A stretch of DNA of 53,519 nucleotides from an uncultured Prevotella sp. (lineage in GTDB: Bacteria > Bacteroidota > Bacteroidia > Bacteroidales > Bacteroidaceae). This document shows positions 31,791 through 41,079 of the stretch, one piece after another; position 1 is the first letter of the stretch; every line of letters begins with the position of its first letter. The translations under genes and the position numbers were made by a program. Location: assembly GCA_900319715.1 (NCBI GenBank), contig ONPM01000005.1, forward strand, positions 1 through 53,519, in the 5' to 3' direction. The notes under the pieces are model-generated. The model was not told the DNA's origin. It did no database searches and saw nothing but the letters and a program-made list of their open reading frames with translations.

Positions 31791-32885
31791 CTACATGTGC
31801 CATCCTAAGACCCTAAGTAGCATCACCATCTGAACTATAGCATAAAAACTTATAACAGAATTCTTTAACCAAAAAGAATATCGATCATCCTTGATAAAAT
31901 AATAGAAGGCAAACACGATCATTGCCAAAAACAGCCATTGAATACGGATAACCACATCCATGAACTGAAATATAGTTCCAATTGACAAGCCAATATAATA
32001 CAATATAACGATCTTATTGAACCTTTTATCATCCAAATTGCCCCAAATCATCAGCAACCCTAGCAAATGATATGTAATATACTGAGTATTCATATATCCC
32101 TCATTCTCCTCTCCTCTGTAACTAGTAAAGTGAGTAAGCATCTCTATCTGTGACATAATTTCAAACATATCGTCAAAAGCGGGCAGGCTTACTATACGGA
32201 ACACACCAACAATAACATCAAAGGCTACCATTACGAAGAACCATATCAGAAACTGTTTCTGTTCCATATTTAGATTCTTCAAGACGAACATAATAACAAG
32301 TCCTATTGTAAATAACATAGATGACAAATGAAACAGCGCTGCTATCAGAGATAACAAGACCGAAAATATAACTTTATTGTTAATAGCCAATGCACAAGAA
32401 CAGTAAAGAAGTGATATGGCCATACCGACTCGTAATGTCTCTGCTGCAAAAAAACATCCCCAATAAAGTATCATCACAAATAGCATTGTATTCAGATAAC
32501 TGGCACACAAAACCTTTTGAAAGAAACTTTCATCTCGGTCATAGAACCATATACAGATTAAAAGGGCAGACACGAAGAAACATACGATCCATAGACACAC
32601 CGTAACAACCAAAACTGAAGGAGCACTACCAAGCAAAAATCTTATGACATCAGACACGAAAATATAACCAGGTTCAAAATAAATCTCATCAGGATGTTGG
32701 AAAAGATTGATATAAATACTCAGGTCGTCATCCGCCGGGCTATAACCAATTCGCGAACATGCTGATAGAATAAATAGCAAAACAGTAATACTAAACAGGC
32801 TCTTGTTGGTGCGTTCAAACAGAAGTTCATGCAAGGTTCCAAGATACCCTGCTACCGACATTGCTATATACAGTAATAAGTTCAT
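31791..32885 (-). CDS. wzy: Wzy-type repeat-unit polymerase (EpsG-like)
   Basis: 364 residues and about 10 membrane segments. FSITVLLFILSACSRIGYSPADDDLSIY resembles the N-terminal region of EpsG-type polymerases (Y...D...Y pattern), and HFTSYRGEENEGYMNTQYITYHL is the large loop. Codon use is more A+T-rich than in the flanking housekeeping genes, usual for capsule cores. Position between wzx and a GT2 gene supports the call; such proteins have little motif content. Confidence 0.82.
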   Translation of the reverse strand: MNLLLYIAMSVAGYLGTLHELLFERTNKSLFSITVLLFILSACSRIGYSPADDDLSIYINLFQHPDEIYFEPGYIFVSDVIRFLLGSAPSVLVVTVCLWIVCFFVSALLICIWFYDRDESFFQKVLCASYLNTMLFVMILYWGCFFAAETLRVGMAISLLYCSCALAINNKVIFSVLLSLIAALFHLSSMLFTIGLVIMFVLKNLNMEQKQFLIWFFVMVAFDVIVGVFRIVSLPAFDDMFEIMSQIEMLTHFTSYRGEENEGYMNTQYITYHLLGLLMIWGNLDDKRFNKIVILYYIGLSIGTIFQFMDVVIRIQWLFLAMIVFAFYYFIKDDRYSFWLKNSVISFYAIVQMVMLLRVLGWHM

Positions 32886-32886
32886 T

Positions 32887-33744
32887 TCACAACTTCTTCA
32901 TCCAACCGTCCAGAATACCTTTGTAAGCAGACCGGATTGTAGCCCAACGATGATCCTCAAATGCCAGTCTTCTGAACTGACCATAAAGAAATACTAATAT
33001 CTGATGTCGCAATCTGATATGACGATGATATTTGCGAAAGAAATAGATAGAATTCCTGCATATATAATAATTCCTGGTCTCATTGTAAAAAGTCAGCATG
33101 ATAGTACCTGCAAAAGGAAGTGCCACATGTCGCATAGCACCCGCTCTCTGGTAAAGTACGGCTTTATTAACACGAAGAATAGAATAACCAGAGGCAATCA
33201 GATGCGTACAGAATTCATCATCAACTAAATCGATGAAATACCATTCATCAAAGCCACCGACCTGCCCCCATGCCTCAATATTTGTAAGACTTCCACTTGT
33301 TATACAAGCACTAATATTCACTATGTTCTTGTCACCATCTTTGGTTGAGGTGATTAGTTTATCACCATCCCAGAATTCCACGCGAGGAGCAATAATCCCG
33401 ATTGTCTTGTCACCACAATAGCGCACCAAATGAGCCACCATATCCTGCTTACAGATTGAATCCTGATCCATAGTCAGGATCCACTGATTCCCAGATTCCT
33501 TGGCTAACCCACAGAGTTGATTGAGGGCTCTGGCTATACCGAAATTCTCAGGATTATAGATTACACGGACTGTCGGATACCTACTTACACAGTCTTCAAG
33601 TTCTGATCGATTCGAAGAGCCATTATCTACCAAAAACACTTGTGCTACCTGAGGTACCAATGCTTTAAGATTATCCTCAAGAAGTTGAATGTCAGGTTGA
33701 TATGTCACAACCCCTGCACATAGTTTGATAGAGGAACTTTCCAA
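32887..33744 (-). CDS. GT2 glycosyltransferase, rhamnosyltransferase-like
   Basis: 285 residues. GT-A fold with LCAGVVTYQPDIQLLEDNL, VFLVDNGSSNRSELE, NPENFGIARALNQLC and the metal motif LTMDQDSI (D-x-D), followed by FDEWYFIDLVDDEFCTHL. The ARALN/MDQDS combination is typical of rhamnosyltransferases of the RfbF/WbbL kind, though the sugar cannot be fixed from sequence. 1 bp from wzy. Confidence 0.88.
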   Translation of the reverse strand: MESSSIKLCAGVVTYQPDIQLLEDNLKALVPQVAQVFLVDNGSSNRSELEDCVSRYPTVRVIYNPENFGIARALNQLCGLAKESGNQWILTMDQDSICKQDMVAHLVRYCGDKTIGIIAPRVEFWDGDKLITSTKDGDKNIVNISACITSGSLTNIEAWGQVGGFDEWYFIDLVDDEFCTHLIASGYSILRVNKAVLYQRAGAMRHVALPFAGTIMLTFYNETRNYYICRNSIYFFRKYHRHIRLRHQILVFLYGQFRRLAFEDHRWATIRSAYKGILDGWMKKL

Positions 33745-33748
33745 GCGA

Positions 33749-34777
33749 CTAATAATATCTACGAACTTTCTTCAATACAAACTTCGGCAGGGCATAAAGT
33801 TGTCGACATGCCTTTGCCCCTAATCCCATCAGACTGACATAGTATATATAGCAGACTGGATGAAGCGATATGTCCATCGCTTTCATTCTTCGCCAATACT
33901 CTTTGCATGAAGAGACACTTTCTTTTCTGGCTATATATAATCCTGAAAACGAACGCAAAGAATATTCTTTTGAGAACAATTTAAATACATTTGTACCATG
34001 ATCGGCATCAAACATCCGGATAACTTTCATCAATCCTTTTTGAAACTCCAACTTGGAAAAGACAGAATCCCTATCAGCCAACAATTCATTTTGCACACCT
34101 GAAGATGCCACTCTTCCAAAAGCATTCTCGCCATCAGAAACACAATCAATCAAGAGTGCATTCTGATAATAACCTCCATGCCGATATATAATATCAAGAA
34201 ACAAATAGACCTGAAAGAAATTTGAGTTGACAAACCGCGAAGGATCTATATCAAGCACCAGTTCCTTTTTAAAGATCAAACCTGAGAATAAAATTGAATC
34301 ATAGACCCGTTTGCCCGCAGATAATTCTCCAGCAGGAATAATATGCGAGTGATCATACATACGTCGTACCTCTTTCTTTTCCCCACAAGTTCCGAACCAA
34401 AAGGCGGAATATGCCAAAGCGGGACGCTGCTTTTTGACACATGTCAGCACCTCATCAAACTTACCAGAGAACAAACGGTCATCATCGCTCAGATACATAA
34501 TAAATTCACCAGAAGCAAGTGATGCCAATTTATATAGATTTCGGTCATATCCAAGATTCTGCTCATTGGCATTGAATACAACCTTATATGGACAACACTT
34601 TGCATAGTCAGCAACAACCTGCCGAATGTTTTCACGCATTGGCGAACAATCCTCACTCACCACGACCTCTATCTCATCGGCCTCCTTGCAGTCAATAGAC
34701 TTCAAGCACCTCTCCAACTCCCCAACCCTATTATATGAGGTAATACAGATAGATAATACTCGTGCCTTTTCTTGCAT
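33749..34777 (-). CDS. GT2 glycosyltransferase
   Basis: Starting at ATG 34777 (MQEKARVLSICITSYNR), 2 bp after the wzc stop; the longer frame to 34807 overlaps wzc and is unnecessary. 342 residues of GT-A type with EVVVSEDCSPMREN, NEQNLGYDRNLYKLASLA and YLSDDDRLF (D-D-D metal site). The C-terminal third is basic and helical. Adds a sugar to the repeat unit. Confidence 0.88.
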   Translation of the reverse strand: MQEKARVLSICITSYNRVGELERCLKSIDCKEADEIEVVVSEDCSPMRENIRQVVADYAKCCPYKVVFNANEQNLGYDRNLYKLASLASGEFIMYLSDDDRLFSGKFDEVLTCVKKQRPALAYSAFWFGTCGEKKEVRRMYDHSHIIPAGELSAGKRVYDSILFSGLIFKKELVLDIDPSRFVNSNFFQVYLFLDIIYRHGGYYQNALLIDCVSDGENAFGRVASSGVQNELLADRDSVFSKLEFQKGLMKVIRMFDADHGTNVFKLFSKEYSLRSFSGLYIARKESVSSCKEYWRRMKAMDISLHPVCYIYYVSLMGLGAKACRQLYALPKFVLKKVRRYY

Positions 34778-34779
34778 GA

Positions 34780-37092
34780 TCAAGACATTTGATTCAACAC
34801 AACACATGGAGAAGCCAAACGATTCTCCTTAGTTAGTTTATCAAGATTTTCTATATCTGACTTCCGGGTCTTTCCTATACAACATACATAGCACGTCACA
34901 TCTGCTATTCCGTCAATCAGGATATCATCATATCTCCCTAATGCCGGGCTATCCAGAATAACGACATCATACTCTTGCTTTAAACAGGCCAGAATATGAT
35001 GCAGACTCTTATGGGCTATAAGATCCGCAGGATGAATAGTATTGTCTGTCCCCGCAGGAAGGACAGTAAGTCCTGGTGTCTTGGTATCTTTCACAAATAA
35101 CCGTATCTCTCCTGTTTCTTTATTATGAAGCCATGAAGAGAGTCCCGGCTGCTCCTTGACGTCCAACTTCTCTGTTACAGATGGGTGGCGGAGGTTCAGG
35201 TCACAAATCACAGTCTTCTCGCCCATTCTCGCAAAAGCCTCTGCCAGACGGATTGCACAGAAAGTCTTGCCGTCACATTCTTCTGCCGAAGTCACCAGCA
35301 CCGCCTTATGACCTTCTTTCATTTGGTGAAGTAAGTTTGTTCGTATTCTTCTAAATGACTCTTCGCACTCATCAGGCTTCGATGAAACAGATCCCATCAG
35401 CGGGCAATTGGTCTGCAACTTCAAATCAATCTCTGAGTCTATTCTCCTTTTTAACGACCGGTACATAAAAAACACCACGTAGGGCATTAGCAGACTTAGG
35501 ATTACGGCAAGTCCTAACACAGCAAACACCTTGGGCTTTGTCTTTTTTTGGAATAAAGTCTCATCTATCTTACGCCCTTTATCCGTTGTATTGGCCAATT
35601 CAATGGCATTCTCTTCCCGTTTCTGAAGCAGGCTTACGTATACCCCCTGCTTCACATTACGATCTCGTCCGATTTCTGTAAGTACACGTTCCTGATCTGG
35701 GACATTACCCACACGCCCCATATATCTGTTATACTCTCCTTCAACCACTCGCTTTCGCATAAGCAAAGTTTCTTTCTCACGCTGAAGGGCAGTTAAAATA
35801 GCAGACTGTAATTCATCTAACAGTTGCTTATTCTGCCTAACTTGTGCCGACTGTTCTGTTAAACTTTTCAACATTTTGTTGCGCTCACTGACAATCTGGT
35901 TATAGCGACCGATAAGGGGTATAGAATCACGAACATTACCCGTCATGTTGACAGGAATCAATTCGTACTGGTTGGTAGGATCATTCACATATTCTTCCAA
36001 ATAATCAAGCATCTGCTGCTGGATACCAATATTTACAATCTGACTCTCATAGGTACTTTTCTTTTTCATCACCTCTTCTGCATCCACTTTAGCATCTGTC
36101 ACCTGGAATCGCTTCTTGCTATTTGTCCACCTAGCATCGGCAGAGTCTAGTTCTATCTCCATCTTTGCCAATCGTGAGTTAACAAACTCATCACTCTTTT
36201 CCACCTCTTCACGCTTCACCTGATTGGTATATTCATTATAAAACTTGATAAGGCCGTTCAAATAGTCTATACCACGCAAAATGTTTTCGTCTTGAATGTC
36301 AAGATTGATGGTATAGACAGCTTTTTTAGAAACAGAAGCAATAGAAGTTATCTTGGCAAAACGTCTGGCAGTTGTCATTGGAGGAGTAATACGAACATCC
36401 AATTCGTAATCCTTCTCATATTTATTCTTTTGTTCTGCATTTAGCAACAGATTCTCTTTCAGATTCAAATCACCCATATTTGTATGGATGACAGCGGGCA
36501 GGCTCTTAAACATCTGAACGGGAAGTTTTATCTTCTTATTATTTTCCCTAAGTGTTACCTCCACTTGATAGCCATCATTATTCTTTTCGATGGACATATC
36601 TATACGGTGACGTCTCAAGGGCAACTCTTCATCAAAGAACTGAAGCATTTCAGAACTCACCACAACGCTAACCGGTTGATCCTTATACACTAACCGCTTC
36701 TTGAGAAAGCCCTTCAGACGGTATTCTGTATGAAGTCCCAGATCATTGACAACATCCCTAGCAATAAGTCTTGAATGAAGAATTTCCTTCTCATTCTCCA
36801 CTCCTAAGTTAACATTCAAATTACTTCCCAAACCGAAAGGTAACTGTCCCTGTAGCATGGCCAAAGCATTTGATCCTGAATTACTCCGTCTTTCCACAAT
36901 CACCATTCTGGCTCTCACACTATAAGCAGGATGGCTCAGATATACATATAACAACGCCAATAACAAGCAAACTAACAGAGACAATACGAACCACCTCTTA
37001 TGATTTTTAAATATAGACCACAAATATCTCACGTCAAAAATGGTGTATCTTTTTCTTTCGCGGATTTCTGAATGATTCAACTGTTGCTTCAT
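34780..37092 (-). CDS. wzc: Wzc-type polysaccharide co-polymerase with degenerate BY-kinase domain
   Basis: Controls chain length and couples the inner-membrane machinery to the Wza exporter. 770 residues: N-terminal membrane segment (FVLSLLVCLLLALLYVYL), a large periplasmic coiled-coil domain, a second membrane segment (VFAVLGLAVILSLLMPYVVFFMY, about 525-548), and a cytoplasmic P-loop domain with TSAEECDGKTFCA (Walker A, about 596-610), VICDLNLRHPS (Walker A', usual DxDxR here DxNxR) and DVVILDSPA (Walker B). The C-terminal tyrosine cluster is missing; the protein ends LASPCVVLNQMS. It may not autophosphorylate. Confidence 0.92.
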   Translation of the reverse strand: MKQQLNHSEIRERKRYTIFDVRYLWSIFKNHKRWFVLSLLVCLLLALLYVYLSHPAYSVRARMVIVERRSNSGSNALAMLQGQLPFGLGSNLNVNLGVENEKEILHSRLIARDVVNDLGLHTEYRLKGFLKKRLVYKDQPVSVVVSSEMLQFFDEELPLRRHRIDMSIEKNNDGYQVEVTLRENNKKIKLPVQMFKSLPAVIHTNMGDLNLKENLLLNAEQKNKYEKDYELDVRITPPMTTARRFAKITSIASVSKKAVYTINLDIQDENILRGIDYLNGLIKFYNEYTNQVKREEVEKSDEFVNSRLAKMEIELDSADARWTNSKKRFQVTDAKVDAEEVMKKKSTYESQIVNIGIQQQMLDYLEEYVNDPTNQYELIPVNMTGNVRDSIPLIGRYNQIVSERNKMLKSLTEQSAQVRQNKQLLDELQSAILTALQREKETLLMRKRVVEGEYNRYMGRVGNVPDQERVLTEIGRDRNVKQGVYVSLLQKREENAIELANTTDKGRKIDETLFQKKTKPKVFAVLGLAVILSLLMPYVVFFMYRSLKRRIDSEIDLKLQTNCPLMGSVSSKPDECEESFRRIRTNLLHQMKEGHKAVLVTSAEECDGKTFCAIRLAEAFARMGEKTVICDLNLRHPSVTEKLDVKEQPGLSSWLHNKETGEIRLFVKDTKTPGLTVLPAGTDNTIHPADLIAHKSLHHILACLKQEYDVVILDSPALGRYDDILIDGIADVTCYVCCIGKTRKSDIENLDKLTKENRLASPCVVLNQMS

Positions 37093-37118
37093 TATTTGTT
37101 TAATTATTTAATATGCTA

Positions 37119-37889
37119 CTATTTTAAAAGAGATACTAATAATGTAGCCACCGATACCAGAATACTGGTAGCCGACAGCCAGAGGGTGGTCATACTGCCG
37201 ATGGTGGAGTTCTGAGCCTTGATCTTGTTCGGTTCCACATACAGGATATCATTCTGCTGCAGATTGTAATAGGGCGAGTTTACAATATTGGCATCATTCA
37301 AGTTCAGAGTGTGGTAACTCTTGGTGCCATCTCTTTCCTCTCTGATAAGCGTTACATTGTTCCTGACGCCATATATGGTCAAGTCTCCAGCCTTCGCCAA
37401 TGCTTCAAGAACATTGATCTTTTCACGTTCTATCGGGAATGTACCAGGCTGATTAACCTCCCCCAAAACAGAAACGGAGAAACTCGTCATGCGAACCGTT
37501 ACAACAGGATTCTCCGATTCCTTCAGATAGGGACTGATTGCATTAGTAATCAGTTTCTCCGCCTCGGTCTTAGTCATCCCACCTACTTTCAACTGACCGA
37601 CAACGGGGAAATTGATCATACCTTCATTGTCCACAAGATAGTTCTGGAGTTGAGTCTGAGAGGTCGGTGTCACCAGGTTAAACTGCTTGGCAGCCTCAGG
37701 CGTCGTGGTACTGACGGTGATGGTCAGCACATCCTTCGGCATGATGCGGGCATCTGCGAGATAACCTTGCACAGCCTTGTCCAATGCTTCTCGATTCTGA
37801 AAATACGTCACGTTCTTGGGGGTACTGCAGGATGTCAACAGACAAGCAGTAACTACAGCCAAGAACAAAAGAATATGGTTCTTTTTCAT
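37119..37889 (-). CDS. wza: Wza-type outer-membrane polysaccharide export lipoprotein
   Basis: Outer-membrane exit channel for the polymer. From ATG 37889 the protein has 256 residues with lipoprotein signal MKKNHILLFLAVVTACLLTSC. The Poly_export domain includes RIMPKDVLTITVSTTTPEA and NYLVDNEGMINFPVVGQLKVGG, and a SLBB domain SVLGEVNQPGTFPI follows. A C-terminal hydrophobic segment (TLWLSATSILVSVATLLVSLL) is as in Bacteroidetes versions. First gene of the capsule operon; about 155 nt of leader precede it. Confidence 0.93.
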   Translation of the reverse strand: MKKNHILLFLAVVTACLLTSCSTPKNVTYFQNREALDKAVQGYLADARIMPKDVLTITVSTTTPEAAKQFNLVTPTSQTQLQNYLVDNEGMINFPVVGQLKVGGMTKTEAEKLITNAISPYLKESENPVVTVRMTSFSVSVLGEVNQPGTFPIEREKINVLEALAKAGDLTIYGVRNNVTLIREERDGTKSYHTLNLNDANIVNSPYYNLQQNDILYVEPNKIKAQNSTIGSMTTLWLSATSILVSVATLLVSLLK

Positions 37890-38050
37890 ATGATGATGAT
37901 TATTTGTTTGCAAGTGAAGATAATAAGAGAGGGTCACCCTGTTTCTGCAGAGTGGCTGACATAAACGATTCAATGTCCTTTACCCTCATAATGCACTGAT
38001 TCCCAGCCACATTACGCATCCCAAACATTGATATGGCATATAATACGCTG

Positions 38051-38058
38051 CAAAGTTA
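38051..38058 (-). promoter_or_regulatory. -7 box of the capsule operon
   Basis: Minus strand TAACTTTG followed by CAGC. The leader to wza is about 155 nt and contains the palindrome AGGGTCACCCT at 37930-37940. A long untranslated leader would suit regulation by a UpxY-like antiterminator. Confidence 0.65.
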
Positions 38059-38070
38059 CAAAAAAGAACA

Positions 38071-38150
38071 AAGAATGAAGAATGAAGAATGAAGAATTTT
38101 CTTACGGCGGCAGCAAATTTTTCACTTTTCACTCTTCACTTTTCACTTTT
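38071..38150 (+). repeat. GAAGAAT / TTCACTT inverted microrepeat between wza and upxY
   Basis: Four GAAGAAT units (38071-38098) face GGCGGCAGCAAATTTTTC plus TTCACTT units (38106-38150). The two arms can pair imperfectly. The right arm matches the intergenic copy at 15648 and the insert in the lacZ-type gene. Confidence 0.65.
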
Positions 38151-38155
38151 TTATG

Positions 38156-38163
38156 TACCTTTG
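38156..38163 (+). promoter_or_regulatory. -7 box of the UpxY-like gene
   Basis: TACCTTTG ends 8 bp before the ATG at 38172, so the transcript would have almost no leader. An in-frame ATG at 38082 lies upstream of this box inside the repeat and is rejected. Confidence 0.5.
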
Positions 38164-38171
38164 CCCTCGAA

Positions 38172-38711
38172 ATGGAAAGTAGCGAAGTCATCAGATGGTA
38201 TCCCATGCGGGTCACATACCACCGTGAACTGAGAATCAAGGAACAACTCGATGCCTTGGGCGTAGACAATTTTGTGCCCATGCACTACGACCTATCAGAC
38301 TCATCTGATGGTCCTCGTAAGACACTCGTTCCTGCCATCCACAACCTCATCTTCGTCCACGCTTCCCAAGAGATTCTGACCCATCTGAAAATGCATAGGA
38401 AAGAATTTGAACCTATGAGATATATGATGAGGACATCTTCCGACGGACATAAAGAGTTGCTTTACGTTCCAGACCGTCAGATGGAGGATTTCATGAGGGT
38501 GGCATCCGCCCAAGACGCATCTGTTATTTTTCTTGACGCCAGAGACAACTCCAACATGGGCCGTCGTGTCCGTATCACCGTTGGTCGTTTCAAGGGTGTC
38601 GAAGGGGTCATCAAACGCATCAAGAAAAACAAATACTTCCTCATCCAGATCGACGGTGTGGCTGCAGTCGCCATCACCTATGTCCCCGCCGACTGTCTTG
38701 AACCCGTATAA
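38172..38711 (+). CDS. UpxY-like NusG-family transcription antiterminator
   Basis: 179 residues. The NusG N-terminal domain is seen in VIRWYPMRVTYHRELRIKEQL and NFVPMHYDLS, and a C-terminal KOW-type region in MGRRVRITVGRFKGVEGVIKRI. In Bacteroides fragilis, UpxY proteins are encoded as the first gene of each capsule operon and let RNA polymerase read through that operon's leader. Here the gene is divergent from the capsule operon, 282 bp from wza, and no UpxZ-like gene is seen. It probably acts on this operon's leader but must do so in trans. Confidence 0.85.
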   Translation: MESSEVIRWYPMRVTYHRELRIKEQLDALGVDNFVPMHYDLSDSSDGPRKTLVPAIHNLIFVHASQEILTHLKMHRKEFEPMRYMMRTSSDGHKELLYVPDRQMEDFMRVASAQDASVIFLDARDNSNMGRRVRITVGRFKGVEGVIKRIKKNKYFLIQIDGVAAVAITYVPADCLEPV

Positions 38712-38725
38712 CGTGACTCCTTAAA

Positions 38726-38763
38726 AATAATTCCCGAAACAGCCAAGTATTTCGGGAATTATT
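38726..38763. terminator. Terminator hairpin of the AATTCCCGAAA type
   Basis: A perfect 14-bp stem AATAATTCCCGAAA / TTTCGGGAATTATT with a 10-nt loop lies between the convergent UpxY-like and C10-protease genes. Same arms as the hairpins over the promoters at 44855 and 48996, but no -7 box follows here, so this copy acts only as a terminator. Confidence 0.8.
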
Positions 38764-38790
38764 TATATTACTAATAAGGTATAAGACTTC

Positions 38791-40209
38791 TTACGGCTGG
38801 AGCATCTTGATGAGGAGCACGAGGTCTGCGGCATCCACCTTGTCATCATCGTTCAGGTTGGCATTATCGAAATTAAAGCCTTCGAAGTCTCCCTCCATGA
38901 TGTATCTGACGACAGCATCGATGTCAGCTGTTTCAACCTTACCATTACCGTCAGCATCGCCTGGTACAGATGTCGGATCTGGGTCAGGAGTCGGGTCTGG
39001 ATCAGGAGTTGGAAGCGCATCAGTCAGAGTAAAAAGATAACTTGACAAGCATTTTATCCACATTCCTCCAGAGGAATAACAAATATTGAAGAAGTACTGG
39101 TCGTTAAGATCAATATCTTCAATGACAAAGTCGACATTTTTAGTTTCCCCCACCGGTATAGTAGTCATCACAGACTTTGATGCGACAATTGGACCAGAAA
39201 TGTACCCAGAACCGGGTTCTTCTGTATTTCTACAGAGTATCAACTGAATGGCATTTTCATAAATATTAGCACCATTATTAGAGAACTGAGCAGTCACCTT
39301 CAGAGTGGAACCAGTCAAAACACGATTATCCTTATCAAAGTTATCTATTACCATTGTACCAGACAACGACTGCTGCTTGGCAGCCTCCACCGTGACAGAT
39401 TCTGACCGCACCACATTCTCTGCATAATAATCCGTAGAGACCTTAAGAGTCATAGTTCCTGCTTGTTTCGGAGTCAAATGCAACTTAACGTCCCCTGTCT
39501 TCCCAGCCTCCACAGAACCGCAGACTAAAGTTTTCTGACTTCCCAACGTAAGGTATACCAGTTCCTGATAGGAGTCACCATTGTTCGTCAGGTTCACCGT
39601 CACTTCTACAGGTTTTCCGACCTCTAACGCTGATGGGTAGAAACTAACACTATTGACAATAATCTTTGAGGTATATTCATCTGGTTCAGACACTCTCAGT
39701 GTCAGGTTATTACCCAAAACGACAGCCTCTATAAAGATATTCATCAGATTCCCATAATAATCAGACGGCGACTTGCATAGTTGCCATTCGGTAGATCCAT
39801 TAAGTCTATACATCTGTCTGAACTGGTATTGGCCGTCAGCCAAGTCTTTACCGAAGGAAAACGCGGAATTATTTGAGACGGCATTATAAATATAATCCAA
39901 GGTTACTGGTCCTGAGACACCCAACACTTTCAGCAGAGTGCCATCCTTATACAAACCCCATCCCGTTTCAAAAGTGCAATCGTCAGTCTGGTCTGTATTT
40001 TCATATAGGAAGAAGACAAAACCCGGAAGCACTATACCCGTGAAATCCTCACTAGCCGACCCACGGCTAAACTCAGATTTCGCCAGTTCACCATTAAATT
40101 TCCCATAGAATTTCGGTATTTCAACTTCCTCTGGTGTACCAGGCTTCAGCCCGTCCTCCTCCGGCACCCAGTTCGTCAGGATTGGCCAAGGATAGCACAT
40201 AGTAGCCAT
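38791..40209 (-). CDS. C-terminal part of the C10 protease: CARDB/Ig-like domains and dockerin
   Basis: This frame continues the protease gene after a frame change near 40150-40209. It encodes beta-sandwich domains (ALEVGKPVEVTVNLTNNGDSYQELVYL; STLKVTAQFSNNGANIYENAIQL), a Pro-Asp linker (PTPDPDPTPDPDP) and a dockerin with loops DADGNGKVETAD and NLNDDDKVDAAD. The frame is the same as that of the signal peptide at 41160, so two compensating indels seem to bracket the catalytic part. The listed start is only the first ATG in this frame, not a real start. Confidence 0.75.
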   Translation of the reverse strand: MATMCYPWPILTNWVPEEDGLKPGTPEEVEIPKFYGKFNGELAKSEFSRGSASEDFTGIVLPGFVFFLYENTDQTDDCTFETGWGLYKDGTLLKVLGVSGPVTLDYIYNAVSNNSAFSFGKDLADGQYQFRQMYRLNGSTEWQLCKSPSDYYGNLMNIFIEAVVLGNNLTLRVSEPDEYTSKIIVNSVSFYPSALEVGKPVEVTVNLTNNGDSYQELVYLTLGSQKTLVCGSVEAGKTGDVKLHLTPKQAGTMTLKVSTDYYAENVVRSESVTVEAAKQQSLSGTMVIDNFDKDNRVLTGSTLKVTAQFSNNGANIYENAIQLILCRNTEEPGSGYISGPIVASKSVMTTIPVGETKNVDFVIEDIDLNDQYFFNICYSSGGMWIKCLSSYLFTLTDALPTPDPDPTPDPDPTSVPGDADGNGKVETADIDAVVRYIMEGDFEGFNFDNANLNDDDKVDAADLVLLIKMLQP

Positions 40210-41041
40210 CGCTCATACCGCCCCATCCCCAGTTCATGTGGAAAAGCCCGTTGCCGTCGTAACCATCAACGATAAACTGGTGACCACCACTCATACTTGC
40301 TCCGCCATAGAGCACAGGATGGTTTTCTGAAAGATCCTTATAGACCATATTCTCCCAGTCCGACGATGAATACATCGACCTGCTCAGCAATTTGGCATTC
40401 TTGCTATAGCCAAACACTTCTGCCATATCATACGGAGAGACACCGGCCTCTGATCCGCCCAAGCCATAGTCCATGCTGACAGCCTGGCCACAATAACGGA
40501 ATAGTTCAGCAACGGCCTCTGCAGATTCGTCTATCTCGTCGCCTTTATAAGTCTTCTTCATCTGAGCCCACTTGAAGGTTGTTGCTGGCAAAGCATTCAT
40601 TTTCCAGCCTTTTCCCGTAGTATATTCATCAATGGCTGGGCAATTCTGGGGATAATTATAATAATACATAATCTGAGCCATCGCTGCAGCCACGCAGCCC
40701 GTGACACAGATATAATTTACATCGAATCCGTCATCCCCAAAGACTTTGCCGTTCTTGTCGGGACACATCAGATTAAAAGGCTCGTGTTGGTTCCACTTTG
40801 TTTTGATGAGCGGAGCGATGGCTTCCCAACTGTCAGCCACACGTGTCTTAGACTTCTGTGCAGGCTTCACCGAATTGCCCAAAGCCTTTATCTGACGGGC
40901 ATAGCCGTCAAGCCACCATTTCAGGTTCTCTGGCAACTGGTTCATATCGAGGTTACCCGTCTTGGAATAGCCCAAGATCTCCGTCGTGCGGTCATCGCCA
41001 GAGACAATGACATATCCGCCATTACCTTCGGCATTAAACAC
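40121..41041 (-). CDS. Streptopain-like C10 cysteine protease, catalytic part (frame-disrupted gene)
   Basis: Contains the propeptide end (YVIVSGDDRTTEILGYS, ENLKWWLDGYARQI) and the full catalytic core: Cys in CVTGCVAAAMAQIMYYY and His in GGHQFIVDGYDGNG, then FHMNWGWGGMSDGYYVL. The family (SpeB, prevotella interpains) is secreted and cleaves host or bacterial proteins. The frame is open upstream to SFSESKASTRSDESDAFYV but the signal peptide is in another frame, and it ends at a stop soon after NPDELGAGGG while the rest continues in the signal-peptide frame. Either a pseudogene or two sequencing indels. Confidence 0.8.
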   Translation of the reverse strand: MFNAEGNGGYVIVSGDDRTTEILGYSKTGNLDMNQLPENLKWWLDGYARQIKALGNSVKPAQKSKTRVADSWEAIAPLIKTKWNQHEPFNLMCPDKNGKVFGDDGFDVNYICVTGCVAAAMAQIMYYYNYPQNCPAIDEYTTGKGWKMNALPATTFKWAQMKKTYKGDEIDESAEAVAELFRYCGQAVSMDYGLGGSEAGVSPYDMAEVFGYSKNAKLLSRSMYSSSDWENMVYKDLSENHPVLYGGASMSGGHQFIVDGYDGNGLFHMNWGWGGMSDGYYVLSLANPDELGAGGGRAEAWYTRGS

Positions 41042-41079
41042 GTAGAAGGCATCCGACTCATCACTTCGTGTCGAAGCCT

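Noticed and set aside
38082-38171. N-terminal extension of the UpxY-like protein
   Set aside because: Same repeat, same argument; NusG-type homology starts at the ATG at 38172.
38726-38763. Promoter in the hairpin after the UpxY-like gene
   Set aside because: It has the CTTGG/GGGA half but no TAnnTTTG at 20 bp on either strand; kept as terminator only.
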